From positions 33,547 through 97,546 of the forward strand of contig JAGHUX010000001.1 in assembly GCA_018064605.1 (NCBI GenBank): a DNA stretch of 64,000 nucleotides, written 5' to 3'. Positions 17,821 to 28,091 of the stretch are shown here, piece by piece; within the stretch, counting starts at the first letter, position 1; each line of letters starts with the position of its first letter. Both the position numbers and the translations under genes were made by a program. Under the pieces are notes generated by a model. That model did not search any database, was not told where the DNA came from, and saw nothing but the letters and a program-made list of their open reading frames with translations. This DNA comes from Candidatus Limimorpha caballi. Lineage in GTDB: Bacteria > Bacteroidota > Bacteroidia > Bacteroidales > F082.

Positions 17821-19002
17821 TTAATTTATTTCAACAATCTCCCAATGACCGCCTTTCAAAGGGCCGACTCTAACGATAATATTCGACTTTTTCATGATTT
17901 CAATGAGAGTTGAAGCATAGCGTCGTGAAATTTTAAGATTATTAACCATTGAATCAATGTTTGCACACCTATTTTCTCTTATCATGTCCAAGATTCCATT
18001 TGATTTGTCAAACGCTTTTTTCAGTGTCTTGTCAATCTCAAATAGATGATCGATACCGTAGATGTCATCTTCGTAATCTTTGGTTTTTAGTGCAATTTTT
18101 AATGCATTTTTTAGTATCAAATCTTTTTTATTTTGTTTTTTCTTATTCTCATTGATGACAAGTTTACCATTTACAATCATGGTTTTCAATGTTTCGAGAA
18201 TACAGTCGAGCATGAATTTTATGAATATCGTGCTTTCTCCTCGGTTGTCGGCGATGAGCAGCACCTTGTAGTAATTCTGCTGGTTTTCCCTGATGATATT
18301 CTCAATCGGGATCCATGCGAAAATCGGCTTCCACTTTGCGAGAAGTGCCGTCTGCCAGAGCCGTCCCATGCGTCCGTTGCCGTCAAGGAACGGGTGGATG
18401 AACTCAAATTCGTAATGGAACACGCAGCTTTTGACCAGCGGATGCACTTTGCTGTTTCTGACCCATGCGAACAGGTTCGACATGTTGGCGGGCACGATAT
18501 TGCTTGGCGGCGCCATGTGGATGATGTTCACGCCGTCAGTGACGCCGACGCTCTTATTCCGGTATTTGCCGCTGATTTCCACGAGGTCGCCCATCAGGAC
18601 ACCGTGCGCTTTTTTCAGGTCTTTTTCAAGATAAGGGTCCAGGTCAGGAAGCAGGTCGTAAGCCTTGAACGCGTTCTTCACCTCCTTGATTTCCCTTTCG
18701 GAGCCGACGACGTGTTTCCCGTCGAGGATGTCGGTCACCTGTTCAATGGTCAGCGTGTTGTTCTCAATCGCCAGCGAAGCTTGTATCGTCTTGATTCTGT
18801 TTTCCTTACGGAGAAGCGGATGCATTCCGTCAGGGTTTAGGATCTCCATTTCGGAAATAAGTTCCACAATTTCCGCCACCTGATTCATGATTTCATCGGT
18901 GATTTTGTACGGCGGGATGTTGTAGTCGGCCTGTTGTTCCCGAAGCTCGAACCCGAACGATTCGACAGTTGTCCAGTCGGGATATTGATGCGAATTTTTC
19001 AT
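17821..19002 (-). CDS. Fic family AMP-transferase with C-terminal winged helix
   Basis: Start ATG at 19002 (MKNSHQYPDWTTV) gives 393 residues. The Fic active-site motif HPFLDGNGRMGR is complete, so adenylylation activity is expected. An inhibitory-helix-like segment IQASLAIENNTL (S/T-x3-E-N pattern) lies N-terminal, meaning the enzyme is likely self-inhibited (class II). The C-terminal 60 residues form a winged helix ending RVGPLKGGHWEIVEIN, a tail also found at the end of the TPR regulator at 38534. The target protein is unknown. Transcribed from a TATCTTTG box 25 bp upstream together with the HAD gene. Confidence 0.92.
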   Translation of the reverse strand: MKNSHQYPDWTTVESFGFELREQQADYNIPPYKITDEIMNQVAEIVELISEMEILNPDGMHPLLRKENRIKTIQASLAIENNTLTIEQVTDILDGKHVVGSEREIKEVKNAFKAYDLLPDLDPYLEKDLKKAHGVLMGDLVEISGKYRNKSVGVTDGVNIIHMAPPSNIVPANMSNLFAWVRNSKVHPLVKSCVFHYEFEFIHPFLDGNGRMGRLWQTALLAKWKPIFAWIPIENIIRENQQNYYKVLLIADNRGESTIFIKFMLDCILETLKTMIVNGKLVINENKKKQNKKDLILKNALKIALKTKDYEDDIYGIDHLFEIDKTLKKAFDKSNGILDMIRENRCANIDSMVNNLKISRRYASTLIEIMKKSNIIVRVGPLKGGHWEIVEIN

Positions 19003-19026
19003 ATTAAAAAGGTTTAAAAAACGCTG

Positions 19027-19034
19027 CAAAGATA
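19027..19034 (-). promoter_or_regulatory. -7 box for the fic-HAD pair
   Basis: CAAAGATA on plus reads TATCTTTG on minus, 25 bp upstream of the Fic ATG. Confidence 0.6.
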
Positions 19035-19171
19035 ATAAAAATAATCGAAAACGGTCCAAGGACGCCGTGAAAATTATTGCTCAATATCAATGTTTTTTTG
19101 ACAATTAATCTTTAAAAATCCCATGTTTTTTTTAAAATTTTCAGTTGCGTGATTGCAATGCGAATTTTTCA

Positions 19172-19179
19172 TATTTTTG
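19172..19179 (+). promoter_or_regulatory. -7 box for nitroreductase
   Basis: TATTTTTG, 21 bp upstream of the ATG at 19200. Confidence 0.55.
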
Positions 19180-19199
19180 CACCCGAAATTAATATAGAA

Positions 19200-19811
19200 A
19201 TGAGGAAGTTAATCTTAACAATTATCGCGGCGGCACTGTTATTAAGCAGTTGCAGCGAATGCGAGAAAACAAACGAGAAAGCGATGAACTCAACAATGGA
19301 AGACCTGCTGACGCGCCGCAGCGTGCGCAGCTACACCGATGAGGTGCCTCCGATGGAGGTGATTGAAGAAATCTGCAAGGCGGGCACTTACGCGCCGACA
19401 GGGATGAACAGGCAAGCCCCAATAATCATAGCGGTGACAAACCGTGAGGTGCGCGACAGGTTGAGCAAGCTCAACGCCGGCGTGTTCGGCAACGACACGG
19501 ACCCGTTCTACGGCGCCCCGGTGGTGCTGGTGGTCTTGGCCGACACCACGGCCGCGCTCACGTGGAAGGAAGACGGCTCGCTCGTGATGGGCAACCTCCT
19601 GAACGCGGCACACGCCAAAGGACTCGGCTCATGCTGGATACACCGCGCCAAAGAGGTGTTCGAGACCGAAGAGGGCAAAGCCATCCTCCGCGGCCTCGGC
19701 ATCGACGATTCGAAATACGTCGGCATCGGCAACTGCATCCTCGGCTACGTGAAAGGCGACTACCCGACGGCGAGACCGAGAAAAGACAATTATGTTTATT
19801 GGGTCAAGTGA
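19200..19811 (+). CDS. Nitroreductase family lipoprotein
   Basis: From ATG at 19200 the protein is 203 residues; the extra N-terminal codons in the track include the promoter. It begins with a lipoprotein signal MRKLILTIIAAALLLSSCSEC, so it should be anchored in an envelope membrane, unusual but known for Bacteroidota nitroreductases. The FMN-binding fold is shown by RRSVRSYTDEVP, APTGMNRQAP and NLLNAAHAKGLGSCWIH. The enzyme uses NAD(P)H; a periplasmic position would need another electron source, so either the signal is misleading or partner proteins exist. Confidence 0.87.
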   Translation: MRKLILTIIAAALLLSSCSECEKTNEKAMNSTMEDLLTRRSVRSYTDEVPPMEVIEEICKAGTYAPTGMNRQAPIIIAVTNREVRDRLSKLNAGVFGNDTDPFYGAPVVLVVLADTTAALTWKEDGSLVMGNLLNAAHAKGLGSCWIHRAKEVFETEEGKAILRGLGIDDSKYVGIGNCILGYVKGDYPTARPRKDNYVYWVK

Positions 19812-19846
19812 CGGATTTCTCCAGTCGTTCATGTTGAAAAAATGCA

Positions 19847-19854
19847 TATCTTTG
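19847..19854 (+). promoter_or_regulatory. -7 box for the RecQ-UvrD fusion gene
   Basis: TATCTTTG, 27 bp upstream of the ATG at 19882. Confidence 0.55.
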
Positions 19855-19881
19855 CACCGATGAAATGCAGAGTATAATTTG

Positions 19882-22800
19882 ATGAGATCAGTTGTATTTT
19901 TCGACCTTGAAATCGGAGTTGAGGACAAAATAATCAAAGATATAGGCGCCGCCGACAATGACGGCAGGCAGATTCATTCCTCCAAAGTCAATGACCTTAT
20001 GTCGTTTATGTCCAGTGCCGATTACATCTGCGGACATAACATCATTCACCATGACCTGAAGTATCTGAAATCATATTTCAATGAGTCAGACATCCCTCAG
20101 GCCATCGACACACTTTACATCTCACCGCTGCTGTTTCCGCAAAAACCTTACCACAAGCTGTTGAAAGACGACAAGTTACAGGTTGAGGAGCTCAACAATC
20201 CACTGAACGATTCGCTGAAGGCCAAGAGATTGTTCTATGACGAGGTGAATGCATACAACGCCTTGAATGACAACATGAAAATTATATTCTCCAAGTTGTT
20301 GAGAAACACTTTGGAGTTTAAGGCGTTCTTCAACTATGTTGGCATGCCTGTGAGTTTCTTCAGCGTTGAACATTACATAAGAAAGGAGTTCAAGGGTGAG
20401 ATTTGCGACAACGCCGGCATTGAATCTATCATCGCGAACCATCCTGTCGAGCTTGCTTATGCCCTTGCACTCATCAGCACAAACGATCGTTATTCTGTCA
20501 CACCTCGTTGGCTTCTGCACAACTATCCGATAATTGAAAACATCATAAAAATTCTATGCAACACTCCGTGCAACGGATGCCTGTATTGCAACAAGGCACA
20601 CGATGTTCACAGCAAGTTGAGAAAATTTTTCGGATACGACAGGTTCCGCACATATAATGGCGAGCCGTTGCAGGAGGAGGCTGTCAATGCCGCAGTGTCC
20701 GGAAAATCTTTGCTTGCAGTGTTCCCGACCGGTGGCGGCAAGTCGCTCACTTTCCAGCTTCCGGCCTTGATGGCGGGCGAAGCCACACACGGGCTCACCG
20801 TAGTCATATCGCCTCTCCAGTCGTTGATGAAAGACCAGGTTGACAACCTTAATGCCAGGGGCATCGTTGACGCGGTGACAATCAACGGACTGCTCAGTCC
20901 GATAGAACGTTCGGAAGCCATTGGCCGTGTGGCAAACGGCATGGCGTCGCTGTTGTACATCTCGCCCGAGCAACTGAGGTCAAACACAGTAGAGCGGCTA
21001 CTCCTCTCAAGGAATATCGTTCGTTTTGTCATCGACGAGGCGCACTGTTTCTCGGCCTGGGGACATGATTTCAGGGTTGACTATTTCTATATCGGCGACT
21101 TTATCAGGAAACTGCAGGAGAAGAAACGTCTGCCGGAACCGATACCTGTATCATGTTTCACCGCCACGGCCAAGCAAAAGGTTATCAGTGACATTCGTGA
21201 ATATTTCTCAAACAAGCTGTCAATCAACCTTGAGTTGTTCGCCACCGATTCGACACGGAAGAATCTTCACTACGTTGTCTTGTACAAAGAGTCTGAAGAG
21301 GACAAATACGATGCTTTGCGGATGCTCATAGAGCGAAAGAATTGTCCGACAATAGTTTATGTGTCGAGGACAAGGAAATCCAGGGAGATTGCCGAAAGGT
21401 TGTGCAGCGACGGGTTCCCGGCGTTGCCGTTCAACGGCAAGATGGATTCAACGGACAAGATCATCAATCAGGAGGCATTCATTCAGAACAAAGTCAAGGT
21501 GATGGTGGCGACATCGGCTTTCGGCATGGGTGTTGACAAGCCTGATGTCGGCTTGGTGGTTCACTACGACATCTCCGACTCACTTGAGAACTACGTGCAG
21601 GAATCGGGAAGAGCCGGGCGTGACCAGTCGATAAACGCCGAGTGCTTCGTGCTGTTCAACGACAACGACCTTGACAAGCATTTCATTCTCTTGAACCAGA
21701 CGAAGCTGAGTTTCAGCGAGATACAGCAGGTCTGGAAGGCGATAAAAGACATGACAAGGATGAGGCGGCGGATATGTTGCTCGGCATTGGAGATAGCGCG
21801 GCAGGCCGGCTGGGACGATTCGGTCAAAGACATTGAAACCAGGGTGAAGACGGCGGTGGCGGCACTCGAAAACGCCGGATACATAAGGCGCGGCAACAAC
21901 GTCCCGCACATCTACGCCACAAGCATTAAAGTCAGGAACATGGATGAGGCGGCCTCCAAGATTGACGGGGCACAATTCATCGACGAAGCCAGCAAAAGCA
22001 ACTGCAAATGCATCGTCAAGTCGCTGATCTCCGCAAGAAGCATCGCACAGGCAGTCGATGACGACGCGGAGTCACGTGTTGACTATCTCGCCGACATCCT
22101 CGGCATCGAGAAAAACGACGTCATCTATTGCATAAACATGATGAGGCAGGAAGGCATCCTCTCCGACTCTATGGACATGTCGGCTCATCTTCTTTATTCC
22201 GAAAATGAGAACAGAGCCATGTCGCAACTTGAAAACTACGCAAAACTCGAAGATTTCCTGCTCTCAAGAATCACTGAAGACGGATTTCAGATGCCGTTGA
22301 AGCATCTTAACGAAGACGCTCACGACAACAATATCACTTTCTCATCGGTCAGGAACATACGCACCATACTTTACTACCTCACCATCAAAGGTTTTATAAA
22401 AAAACACGATGTCGCTTCCGGCGACACTTCGGGCGGTCAGCGTGTCGGCATTTTCCCGACAGCCGAATCAGGCAAGATGCACGAGAAATTTCTTAAACGC
22501 ATTGATATTTGCCGATTCATAGTTCAAGAGTTATATAAGAAATCGAGACTTTCCACCCATAAAGATGAAAATTTTGTCCTGGTGAACTTCTCCATGCTCG
22601 AACTGCTCGAGACATACAGGAAACAAATGACGATCGGCTTCACGTCATCTGGCACTACGCAGGCCGACATTGAAGACGCTCTGCTTTATCTTTCAAAAAT
22701 TGGAGCGATGAAACTCGAGGGTGGATTCCTCGTCCTGTACAACGGACTGGAGATAAACAGGTTGGTTACAGACAACAAGATCCGTTACAAGATGGACGAC

Positions 22801-24717
22801 TACAAGTCGATGGGGCAGTTCTATCAGCAAAGGATACAGCAGATTCACATCGTGGGCGAATACGCGCACCTGATGGTGAAAGACTACCCGTCGGCTTTGC
22901 AGTATGTTCAGGATTATTTCCAGATGGATTTCAAGAAGTTCATCGCGAAATATTTCAAGGCGGAAAGGGCGAGGCAGATTGAACGCAACATCACGCCGGC
23001 GAAATATGACCAACTCTTCGGTGGGTTGTCGGCCAAGCAATTGCAGATAATCAACGATGCCGAATCGCGGCACATTGTTGTGGCGGCGGGTCCCGGGAGT
23101 GGGAAGACGAAGGTGCTGGTACACAAACTGGCGTCGCTTCTTCTCATGGAGGACGTGAAACACGAGCAGCTGCTGATGCTTACATTCTCAAGGGCCGCCG
23201 CCACTGAGTTCAAGAAAAGACTCATCGGACTGATAGGCAACGCCGCAAACTTCGTGGAAATCAAGACATTCCATTCATATTGCTTCGACTTGCTCGGCAA
23301 GGTCGGATCCCTTGAGAACGCCGGTGACGTCGTGAAAGACGCGACCTCACTGATTCTTTCCAACGGCGCCGAGATGAACAGGATTTCAAAGAAGGTACTT
23401 GTCATAGATGAGGCGCAGGACATGGACGCTGACGAGTTTTTACTGGTGCAGGCACTGATGAAAGTCAACGACGACATGAGGGTGATCGCCGTCGGCGATG
23501 ACGACCAGAACATCTACGAATTCAGAGGAGCCGACTCGAAATATCTGAGACAGATGGTGACACGACACGATGCCGTGTTGTATGAGATGAACGACAACTA
23601 CAGAAGCCTTCCGAATATCGTAAACATCTCCAATTCAGTCGCATCACTCATCAAAACAAGGATGAAGTCTCGTCCAATCCGATCTGTCCATAAGGAAAAC
23701 GGCAAGGTCATAATAACCATGCACGCCTGTCCTAATTTTGAGCAAGCCATAGTGAATCAGATTATTGACAATGGTGAGACGGGAAAAACATGCGTCCTGA
23801 CAAATACCAATGAAGATGCGTTAAATCTGGTCGGCTTGCTCGTTGACAGGGGAATACGCGCCAAACTCATCCAGACATTCGACAGCTTCAGCATATATGA
23901 CATCGCGGAAATAAGGTTTCTCATGAAATGTATCGACAAGGAACTGCAATCGCCCGTGATAAGTGATTACATCTGGGAAAACGCAAAAGACAAGCTGTCG
24001 AGGAAGTACGCCGGCAGCGACTGCCTTGAACTCTGCTTGAACCTCATTCGCGATTTTGAGGAGACGAATCCAAGCGTGAAATATCGCACTGATTTAGAAG
24101 AGTTTATCAAAGAATCAAAATTGGAGGATTTTTATCACGACGACAAGAATGTGATTTATGTCTCAACCATTCACAAATCAAAGGGCAGGGAATTTGACAC
24201 GGTGTATGTGATGCTGAAGAACTACGACATCTCCGATGATTCAGGCATACGCTGTCTTTATGTCGGGATGACGAGAGCGAAATCCTCACTGTACATCCAT
24301 TGCGACAACGACATCTTCAGCGAGATTCATTCTGATTCGGTCGAAATAGCGAAAGACACTGACATTTACGAAGAGCCTGGCAAAGTGACGTTTCACCTCA
24401 CCCACCGCGATGTGTTCCTCGGATACTTCAAAGGCATGAAAGGTGCCATTTTGAAACTTCAATCCGGCAATCCATTGCATCCTGCCAATAACTTTCTTTG
24501 CGCTGACATAGACGGAAGAGAGATTCCGGTCGTGAAGTTTTCCAGGGCGTTTGAAGGCAAGATTCAGAATTACAGAGACAAAGGTTTTGAAATGTCATCG
24601 GCGGCCGTCAGATTTGTCGTCGCGTGGAGAGATAAGGAAGATGAAAACGAGACCGAGACCGAGACCGCCATCATATTGCCGGTTGTCACAATGGAGAAGA
24701 AACATTATCTGTCATAA
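19882..24717 (+). CDS. DEDD exonuclease-like / RecQ helicase / UvrD helicase fusion protein
   Basis: 1611 residues from ATG at 19882 (the track starts at a TTG one codon earlier). Residues 1-170 look like a DnaQ-type 3'-5' exonuclease: FFDLEIG (D-x-E), CGHNIIHHDLKYL (motif II). Residues 255-620 are a RecQ helicase: FPTGGGKSLTFQLP, VIDEAHCFSAWGHDFR, HYDISDSLENYVQESGRAGR. A winged-helix-rich linker follows. Residues about 1040-1500 are a superfamily I UvrD/PcrA helicase: AAGPGSGKTKVLVHK, VIDEAQDMDADE, GDDDQNIYEFRGA, STIHKSKGREFDTV, YVGMTRAKSS. It likely works in DNA repair or replication restart, or possibly defence; the role is inference. Transcribed alone and closed by a strong terminator. 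Confidence 0.92.
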   Translation: MRSVVFFDLEIGVEDKIIKDIGAADNDGRQIHSSKVNDLMSFMSSADYICGHNIIHHDLKYLKSYFNESDIPQAIDTLYISPLLFPQKPYHKLLKDDKLQVEELNNPLNDSLKAKRLFYDEVNAYNALNDNMKIIFSKLLRNTLEFKAFFNYVGMPVSFFSVEHYIRKEFKGEICDNAGIESIIANHPVELAYALALISTNDRYSVTPRWLLHNYPIIENIIKILCNTPCNGCLYCNKAHDVHSKLRKFFGYDRFRTYNGEPLQEEAVNAAVSGKSLLAVFPTGGGKSLTFQLPALMAGEATHGLTVVISPLQSLMKDQVDNLNARGIVDAVTINGLLSPIERSEAIGRVANGMASLLYISPEQLRSNTVERLLLSRNIVRFVIDEAHCFSAWGHDFRVDYFYIGDFIRKLQEKKRLPEPIPVSCFTATAKQKVISDIREYFSNKLSINLELFATDSTRKNLHYVVLYKESEEDKYDALRMLIERKNCPTIVYVSRTRKSREIAERLCSDGFPALPFNGKMDSTDKIINQEAFIQNKVKVMVATSAFGMGVDKPDVGLVVHYDISDSLENYVQESGRAGRDQSINAECFVLFNDNDLDKHFILLNQTKLSFSEIQQVWKAIKDMTRMRRRICCSALEIARQAGWDDSVKDIETRVKTAVAALENAGYIRRGNNVPHIYATSIKVRNMDEAASKIDGAQFIDEASKSNCKCIVKSLISARSIAQAVDDDAESRVDYLADILGIEKNDVIYCINMMRQEGILSDSMDMSAHLLYSENENRAMSQLENYAKLEDFLLSRITEDGFQMPLKHLNEDAHDNNITFSSVRNIRTILYYLTIKGFIKKHDVASGDTSGGQRVGIFPTAESGKMHEKFLKRIDICRFIVQELYKKSRLSTHKDENFVLVNFSMLELLETYRKQMTIGFTSSGTTQADIEDALLYLSKIGAMKLEGGFLVLYNGLEINRLVTDNKIRYKMDDYKSMGQFYQQRIQQIHIVGEYAHLMVKDYPSALQYVQDYFQMDFKKFIAKYFKAERARQIERNITPAKYDQLFGGLSAKQLQIINDAESRHIVVAAGPGSGKTKVLVHKLASLLLMEDVKHEQLLMLTFSRAAATEFKKRLIGLIGNAANFVEIKTFHSYCFDLLGKVGSLENAGDVVKDATSLILSNGAEMNRISKKVLVIDEAQDMDADEFLLVQALMKVNDDMRVIAVGDDDQNIYEFRGADSKYLRQMVTRHDAVLYEMNDNYRSLPNIVNISNSVASLIKTRMKSRPIRSVHKENGKVIITMHACPNFEQAIVNQIIDNGETGKTCVLTNTNEDALNLVGLLVDRGIRAKLIQTFDSFSIYDIAEIRFLMKCIDKELQSPVISDYIWENAKDKLSRKYAGSDCLELCLNLIRDFEETNPSVKYRTDLEEFIKESKLEDFYHDDKNVIYVSTIHKSKGREFDTVYVMLKNYDISDDSGIRCLYVGMTRAKSSLYIHCDNDIFSEIHSDSVEIAKDTDIYEEPGKVTFHLTHRDVFLGYFKGMKGAILKLQSGNPLHPANNFLCADIDGREIPVVKFSRAFEGKIQNYRDKGFEMSSAAVRFVVAWRDKEDENETETETAIILPVVTMEKKHYLS

Positions 24718-24743
24718 GATGAAATAGACGAATGTTGTAAAAA

Positions 24744-24785
24744 GCCGGCGCACAAGACCAAAATCCTTATGCGCCGGTTTTTTCT
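24744..24785. terminator. Bidirectional terminator between the RecQ fusion and the tricorn-like gene
   Basis: CCGGCGCA (24745-24752) pairs with TGCGCCGG (24770-24777), with A-rich and T-rich flanks that serve both strands. Confidence 0.85.
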
Positions 24786-24800
24786 GTTCTACATTGAACC

Positions 24801-27800
24801 CTAATAGTTCGTCTTATCCGGATATTCCGGTATCGCGGGCTGCTGCGGCCAGCCTTTCATCTGCTCCATGATGACCTCGATGGCCTTGTCGAGCTGCGCG
24901 TCGGTGCCGTTGAACTCGTCGTACGGGTTGTTGTCGATGACGATGTCGGGGTCAACGCCGTGGCCTTCGATGATCCAGTTGCCGTCGGCGTCGAACGGGG
25001 CGAACTCCGGGCGGTTCAGCGTGCCGCCGTCGATGAACGGCAGGCTGCCCCTGATGCCAACCACGCCGCCCCACGAACGCGTGCCGATGGTCGTCCCGAG
25101 CTTGTAATGCTTGAACTGCCACGGGAACAGGTCGCCGTCGGATGCCGAGTATTTGTTGAACAACAACACCTTAGGGCCGTTCATCATCTGGAAAGGCTTT
25201 ATCTCCGCGCCGCTGTTGCGCGTCATCGTGTACATCGCCACCTCACGGCGCAGACGCTCGATGATCATCGGCGAGACGTTGCCGCCGCCGTTGCCGCGGT
25301 CGTCGATAATCAACGCCTTCTTCGTCAGCTGCGGGTAGAAATACTTCACGAACTCGTTCAGGCCGTCAACGCCCATGTCGGGGATGTGGATGTAACCGAC
25401 CTGCCCGTCGGTCGCCTCGCTGACCTTGCGGATGTTTTCCTGAACCATGTTATAATAATATAAGGAGTTCTCGCTGCCTATCGGCTTCACCACCACGTCG
25501 CGTGCACCGCTCTCCGACGCGCTGCTGTTCAACGAGAGCATCACCGCCTTGCCGGCCTTGCCCACCAACGCCTCATAGATGTTCGTCATCTCTTTTGTCG
25601 AGACGCCGTCGATTGCCACGATGTAGTCGCCTTCCTTCGCGTTGACGCCGATCTCGGCCAACGGCGATGTCGTCGCCTTGTTCCAGCTTTCGCCTTTCAA
25701 TATCTTGACAATCTGGTAGTAGCCGCTGTCGTCGCGTCTGAGCTGTGCGCCGAGCAGCCCCTGTTTGATGCGGTCGGCCTCCACCCTGTCGCCGCCGCCG
25801 GTGTAAGCGTGTCCGATGTTGAGCTCGCCGATCATCTCGCCGATGAGATAGTTGACGTCGTTGCGGTCGCCGCAGTAAGGGATCAAGACGGCGTATTTTT
25901 CATAGATGGCGGGCCAGTCGTTGCCGTGCATGTTCGGCGCATAGAAGAAGTCGCGCATCTGACGCCACGCCTCACGGTAGATCTGCGCCCATTCCTCGTG
26001 GAGGTTCACCCATTTCTTCATGCCGGAGAGGTCGGCGCCTTCTTCAGGAAGTTTCGTCTCGCCTTTCGGAGCATTTATCAACGAATACTTCCCGCGGTTC
26101 ATGACAACCATCTTCGAGCCGTCAGGCAACAGGTCGTAGGCGACGCCTTTGCAGATCTTCTTGGCCTCCCTCCCGCTCATGTCGAAATAATACAGGCCGT
26201 TGTTGTCGCCCCAAGCGCAGAAATAAACGCCGTTCTCAACCGCCTTCACATTGTAATAATAAGCGGTCTTAAGTCCCGGGAGCGGAATGATTCTGTCGAT
26301 AATTCCTTCAAAATCAATGTTTATCGACTTCGTGTTATCAGCTTGGGCTTCTTCTTTCTTGCTGTTTTTCTTTTTTGAATCTTTCTCGTCTTTTGCCTCT
26401 GATTTCTCAACCTTCACCTCGTCGTTTTCCGTAAGGAACGGCGACGGAGTGTCTTTCTGCAAAGTAACGAAATAAACACGCGCCATCTCCTGATATGCGT
26501 GGTTCCATTCGGTGTTGCTGTAAATCGGGTCAAAGTCGCGTTCCGAAACGAAATACAGATACTTGCCGTTCTTGTCGAAGGCAGGGTTTAATGAATTGAA
26601 CCATGTGTCGGTGACGGCCTCGGTCTTTTGAGTTTCAATGTTATAGACGAAAATCTGGCTATACTCCGAGATTTTCCTGTCGGAATAAGCCACCCACCTG
26701 CTGTCGGGTGATATGGTGTAATCGCCGATTTCGCCGGCCTCGCTTCTCGCAATCTCGGTGATTTTCTTTGAGGCGATGTCAATCATCATGAGACGGTTCT
26801 CCTTGTCGTACCAGAAGATTTTCTTGCTGTCGGGCGACCATTTGGGAGAATATTTATAAGTCAGGGAAACGGTTTCCGGTGACGTGAGTTGTATCGCCTC
26901 TTCCCTGCCGTCTTGATTCTGGATGAAAAGCTCGTCGTTGCCAGTCCTGTCGGAGATGTAAGCGATGTATTTACCGTCGGGTGACCAGACCGCGCCTCGG
27001 TCGTGTGCGCCGTCCGACTTGGTGAGGTTGCGTGTGACACCCGACTCGAACGGTACCGTCCAGATGTCGCCGCGGCCGCTGACGACGAGACGTTTGCCGT
27101 CGGGAGAGACGTTGACGGAAGTGATGTTCTTGGAGGCATCGACGTATTTCGTTCTTGAAGTGATTCCGTCATTGTTAATATGCACAGGGATGGCGTGTAT
27201 CGAGTTGTCTTTCAAGCTCATGCGGAACAGCTCGCCGCCGTTTTCAAAGATGATGTCTTTGTCGCCGAGCGACGGGAACTTCACGTCGTAATATGTGTAG
27301 TTCGTCACTTTCTCGGTCTTCTCCGTCGCGATGTCGTAGCAGAAGATGTTCATTGTGCGGTCGCGGTCGGAGCAGAAATAGATCTTGTCGCCGACCCACA
27401 TCGGGAAGATGTCCTGCGAGTCGTTGTTTGTGATGTTTTTGAGTTCTTTTGTGTTGAAATCGAAAATCCAGATGTCGTCAGCCATGCCGCCTTTGTAGTA
27501 TTTCCATGTGCGGAACTCGCGCATGACGCGGTTGAACGCAACTTTCGTGCCATCGGGCGAGTAGCTGATCCAACCGCCTTCACTGAATGGCAGTTGCTCG
27601 CTCAAACCGCCGTTGACATTCGTCACAAAAAGCTGGCCAACGAAGTCGTCCCACGTTATCGAGCGTGTGCGATAGACGATGTTTTCGTTGTCTTTCCAGG
27701 TCATGACGATGTTGTTCGGCCCCATGCGGTCTGACAGGTCGTCACGGTCAAGTGTCGAGGTGTAAGTGAGACGATGCGGGGTGCCGCCTTGTGAAGGCAT

Positions 27801-28079
27801 GACATAGACCTCGGTGTTTCCGTCGTACTGACCCGTGAACGCGATGTTTTTTCCGTCGGGCGAGAAACGCGCGAAGACCTCGAAGCCGTCGGCATCGTTT
27901 GTAAGTTGTTGAGCCACACCGCCTTTGGCATCGACGGTATAGATGTCACCGGCATAGCTGAACACGACCTGATTGCCGTGAATCGCCGGAAAACGAAGCA
28001 TCTTCGCCTCGTCCTGCGCCTGCATCGACAATGTGCCGAATGCAAGCAACATGCTGATAATCAAAGTTTTTGTTTTCAT
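24801..28079 (-). CDS. Tricorn-like S41 family peptidase
   Basis: 1092 residues with a signal peptide (MKTKTLIISMLLAFGTLSMQAQ). Residues 30-550 contain repeated PD40/beta-propeller blades (SPDGKNIAFTG, SPDGTKVAFNR, SPDGKYIAYIS). A KE-rich insert lies near residue 570. A PDZ domain (about 780-870, IGVNAKEGDYIVAIDG) precedes the S41 core with IDDRGNGGG and YSASDGDLFPWQF, the latter carrying the nucleophilic Ser as in archaeal tricorn. A periplasmic or surface processing protease is expected. It starts 12 bp after the AddA-like gene and ends the tamB-addA-tricorn transcript. Confidence 0.93.
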   Translation of the reverse strand: MKTKTLIISMLLAFGTLSMQAQDEAKMLRFPAIHGNQVVFSYAGDIYTVDAKGGVAQQLTNDADGFEVFARFSPDGKNIAFTGQYDGNTEVYVMPSQGGTPHRLTYTSTLDRDDLSDRMGPNNIVMTWKDNENIVYRTRSITWDDFVGQLFVTNVNGGLSEQLPFSEGGWISYSPDGTKVAFNRVMREFRTWKYYKGGMADDIWIFDFNTKELKNITNNDSQDIFPMWVGDKIYFCSDRDRTMNIFCYDIATEKTEKVTNYTYYDVKFPSLGDKDIIFENGGELFRMSLKDNSIHAIPVHINNDGITSRTKYVDASKNITSVNVSPDGKRLVVSGRGDIWTVPFESGVTRNLTKSDGAHDRGAVWSPDGKYIAYISDRTGNDELFIQNQDGREEAIQLTSPETVSLTYKYSPKWSPDSKKIFWYDKENRLMMIDIASKKITEIARSEAGEIGDYTISPDSRWVAYSDRKISEYSQIFVYNIETQKTEAVTDTWFNSLNPAFDKNGKYLYFVSERDFDPIYSNTEWNHAYQEMARVYFVTLQKDTPSPFLTENDEVKVEKSEAKDEKDSKKKNSKKEEAQADNTKSINIDFEGIIDRIIPLPGLKTAYYYNVKAVENGVYFCAWGDNNGLYYFDMSGREAKKICKGVAYDLLPDGSKMVVMNRGKYSLINAPKGETKLPEEGADLSGMKKWVNLHEEWAQIYREAWRQMRDFFYAPNMHGNDWPAIYEKYAVLIPYCGDRNDVNYLIGEMIGELNIGHAYTGGGDRVEADRIKQGLLGAQLRRDDSGYYQIVKILKGESWNKATTSPLAEIGVNAKEGDYIVAIDGVSTKEMTNIYEALVGKAGKAVMLSLNSSASESGARDVVVKPIGSENSLYYYNMVQENIRKVSEATDGQVGYIHIPDMGVDGLNEFVKYFYPQLTKKALIIDDRGNGGGNVSPMIIERLRREVAMYTMTRNSGAEIKPFQMMNGPKVLLFNKYSASDGDLFPWQFKHYKLGTTIGTRSWGGVVGIRGSLPFIDGGTLNRPEFAPFDADGNWIIEGHGVDPDIVIDNNPYDEFNGTDAQLDKAIEVIMEQMKGWPQQPAIPEYPDKTNY

Positions 28080-28091
28080 GTATTAGATTTT

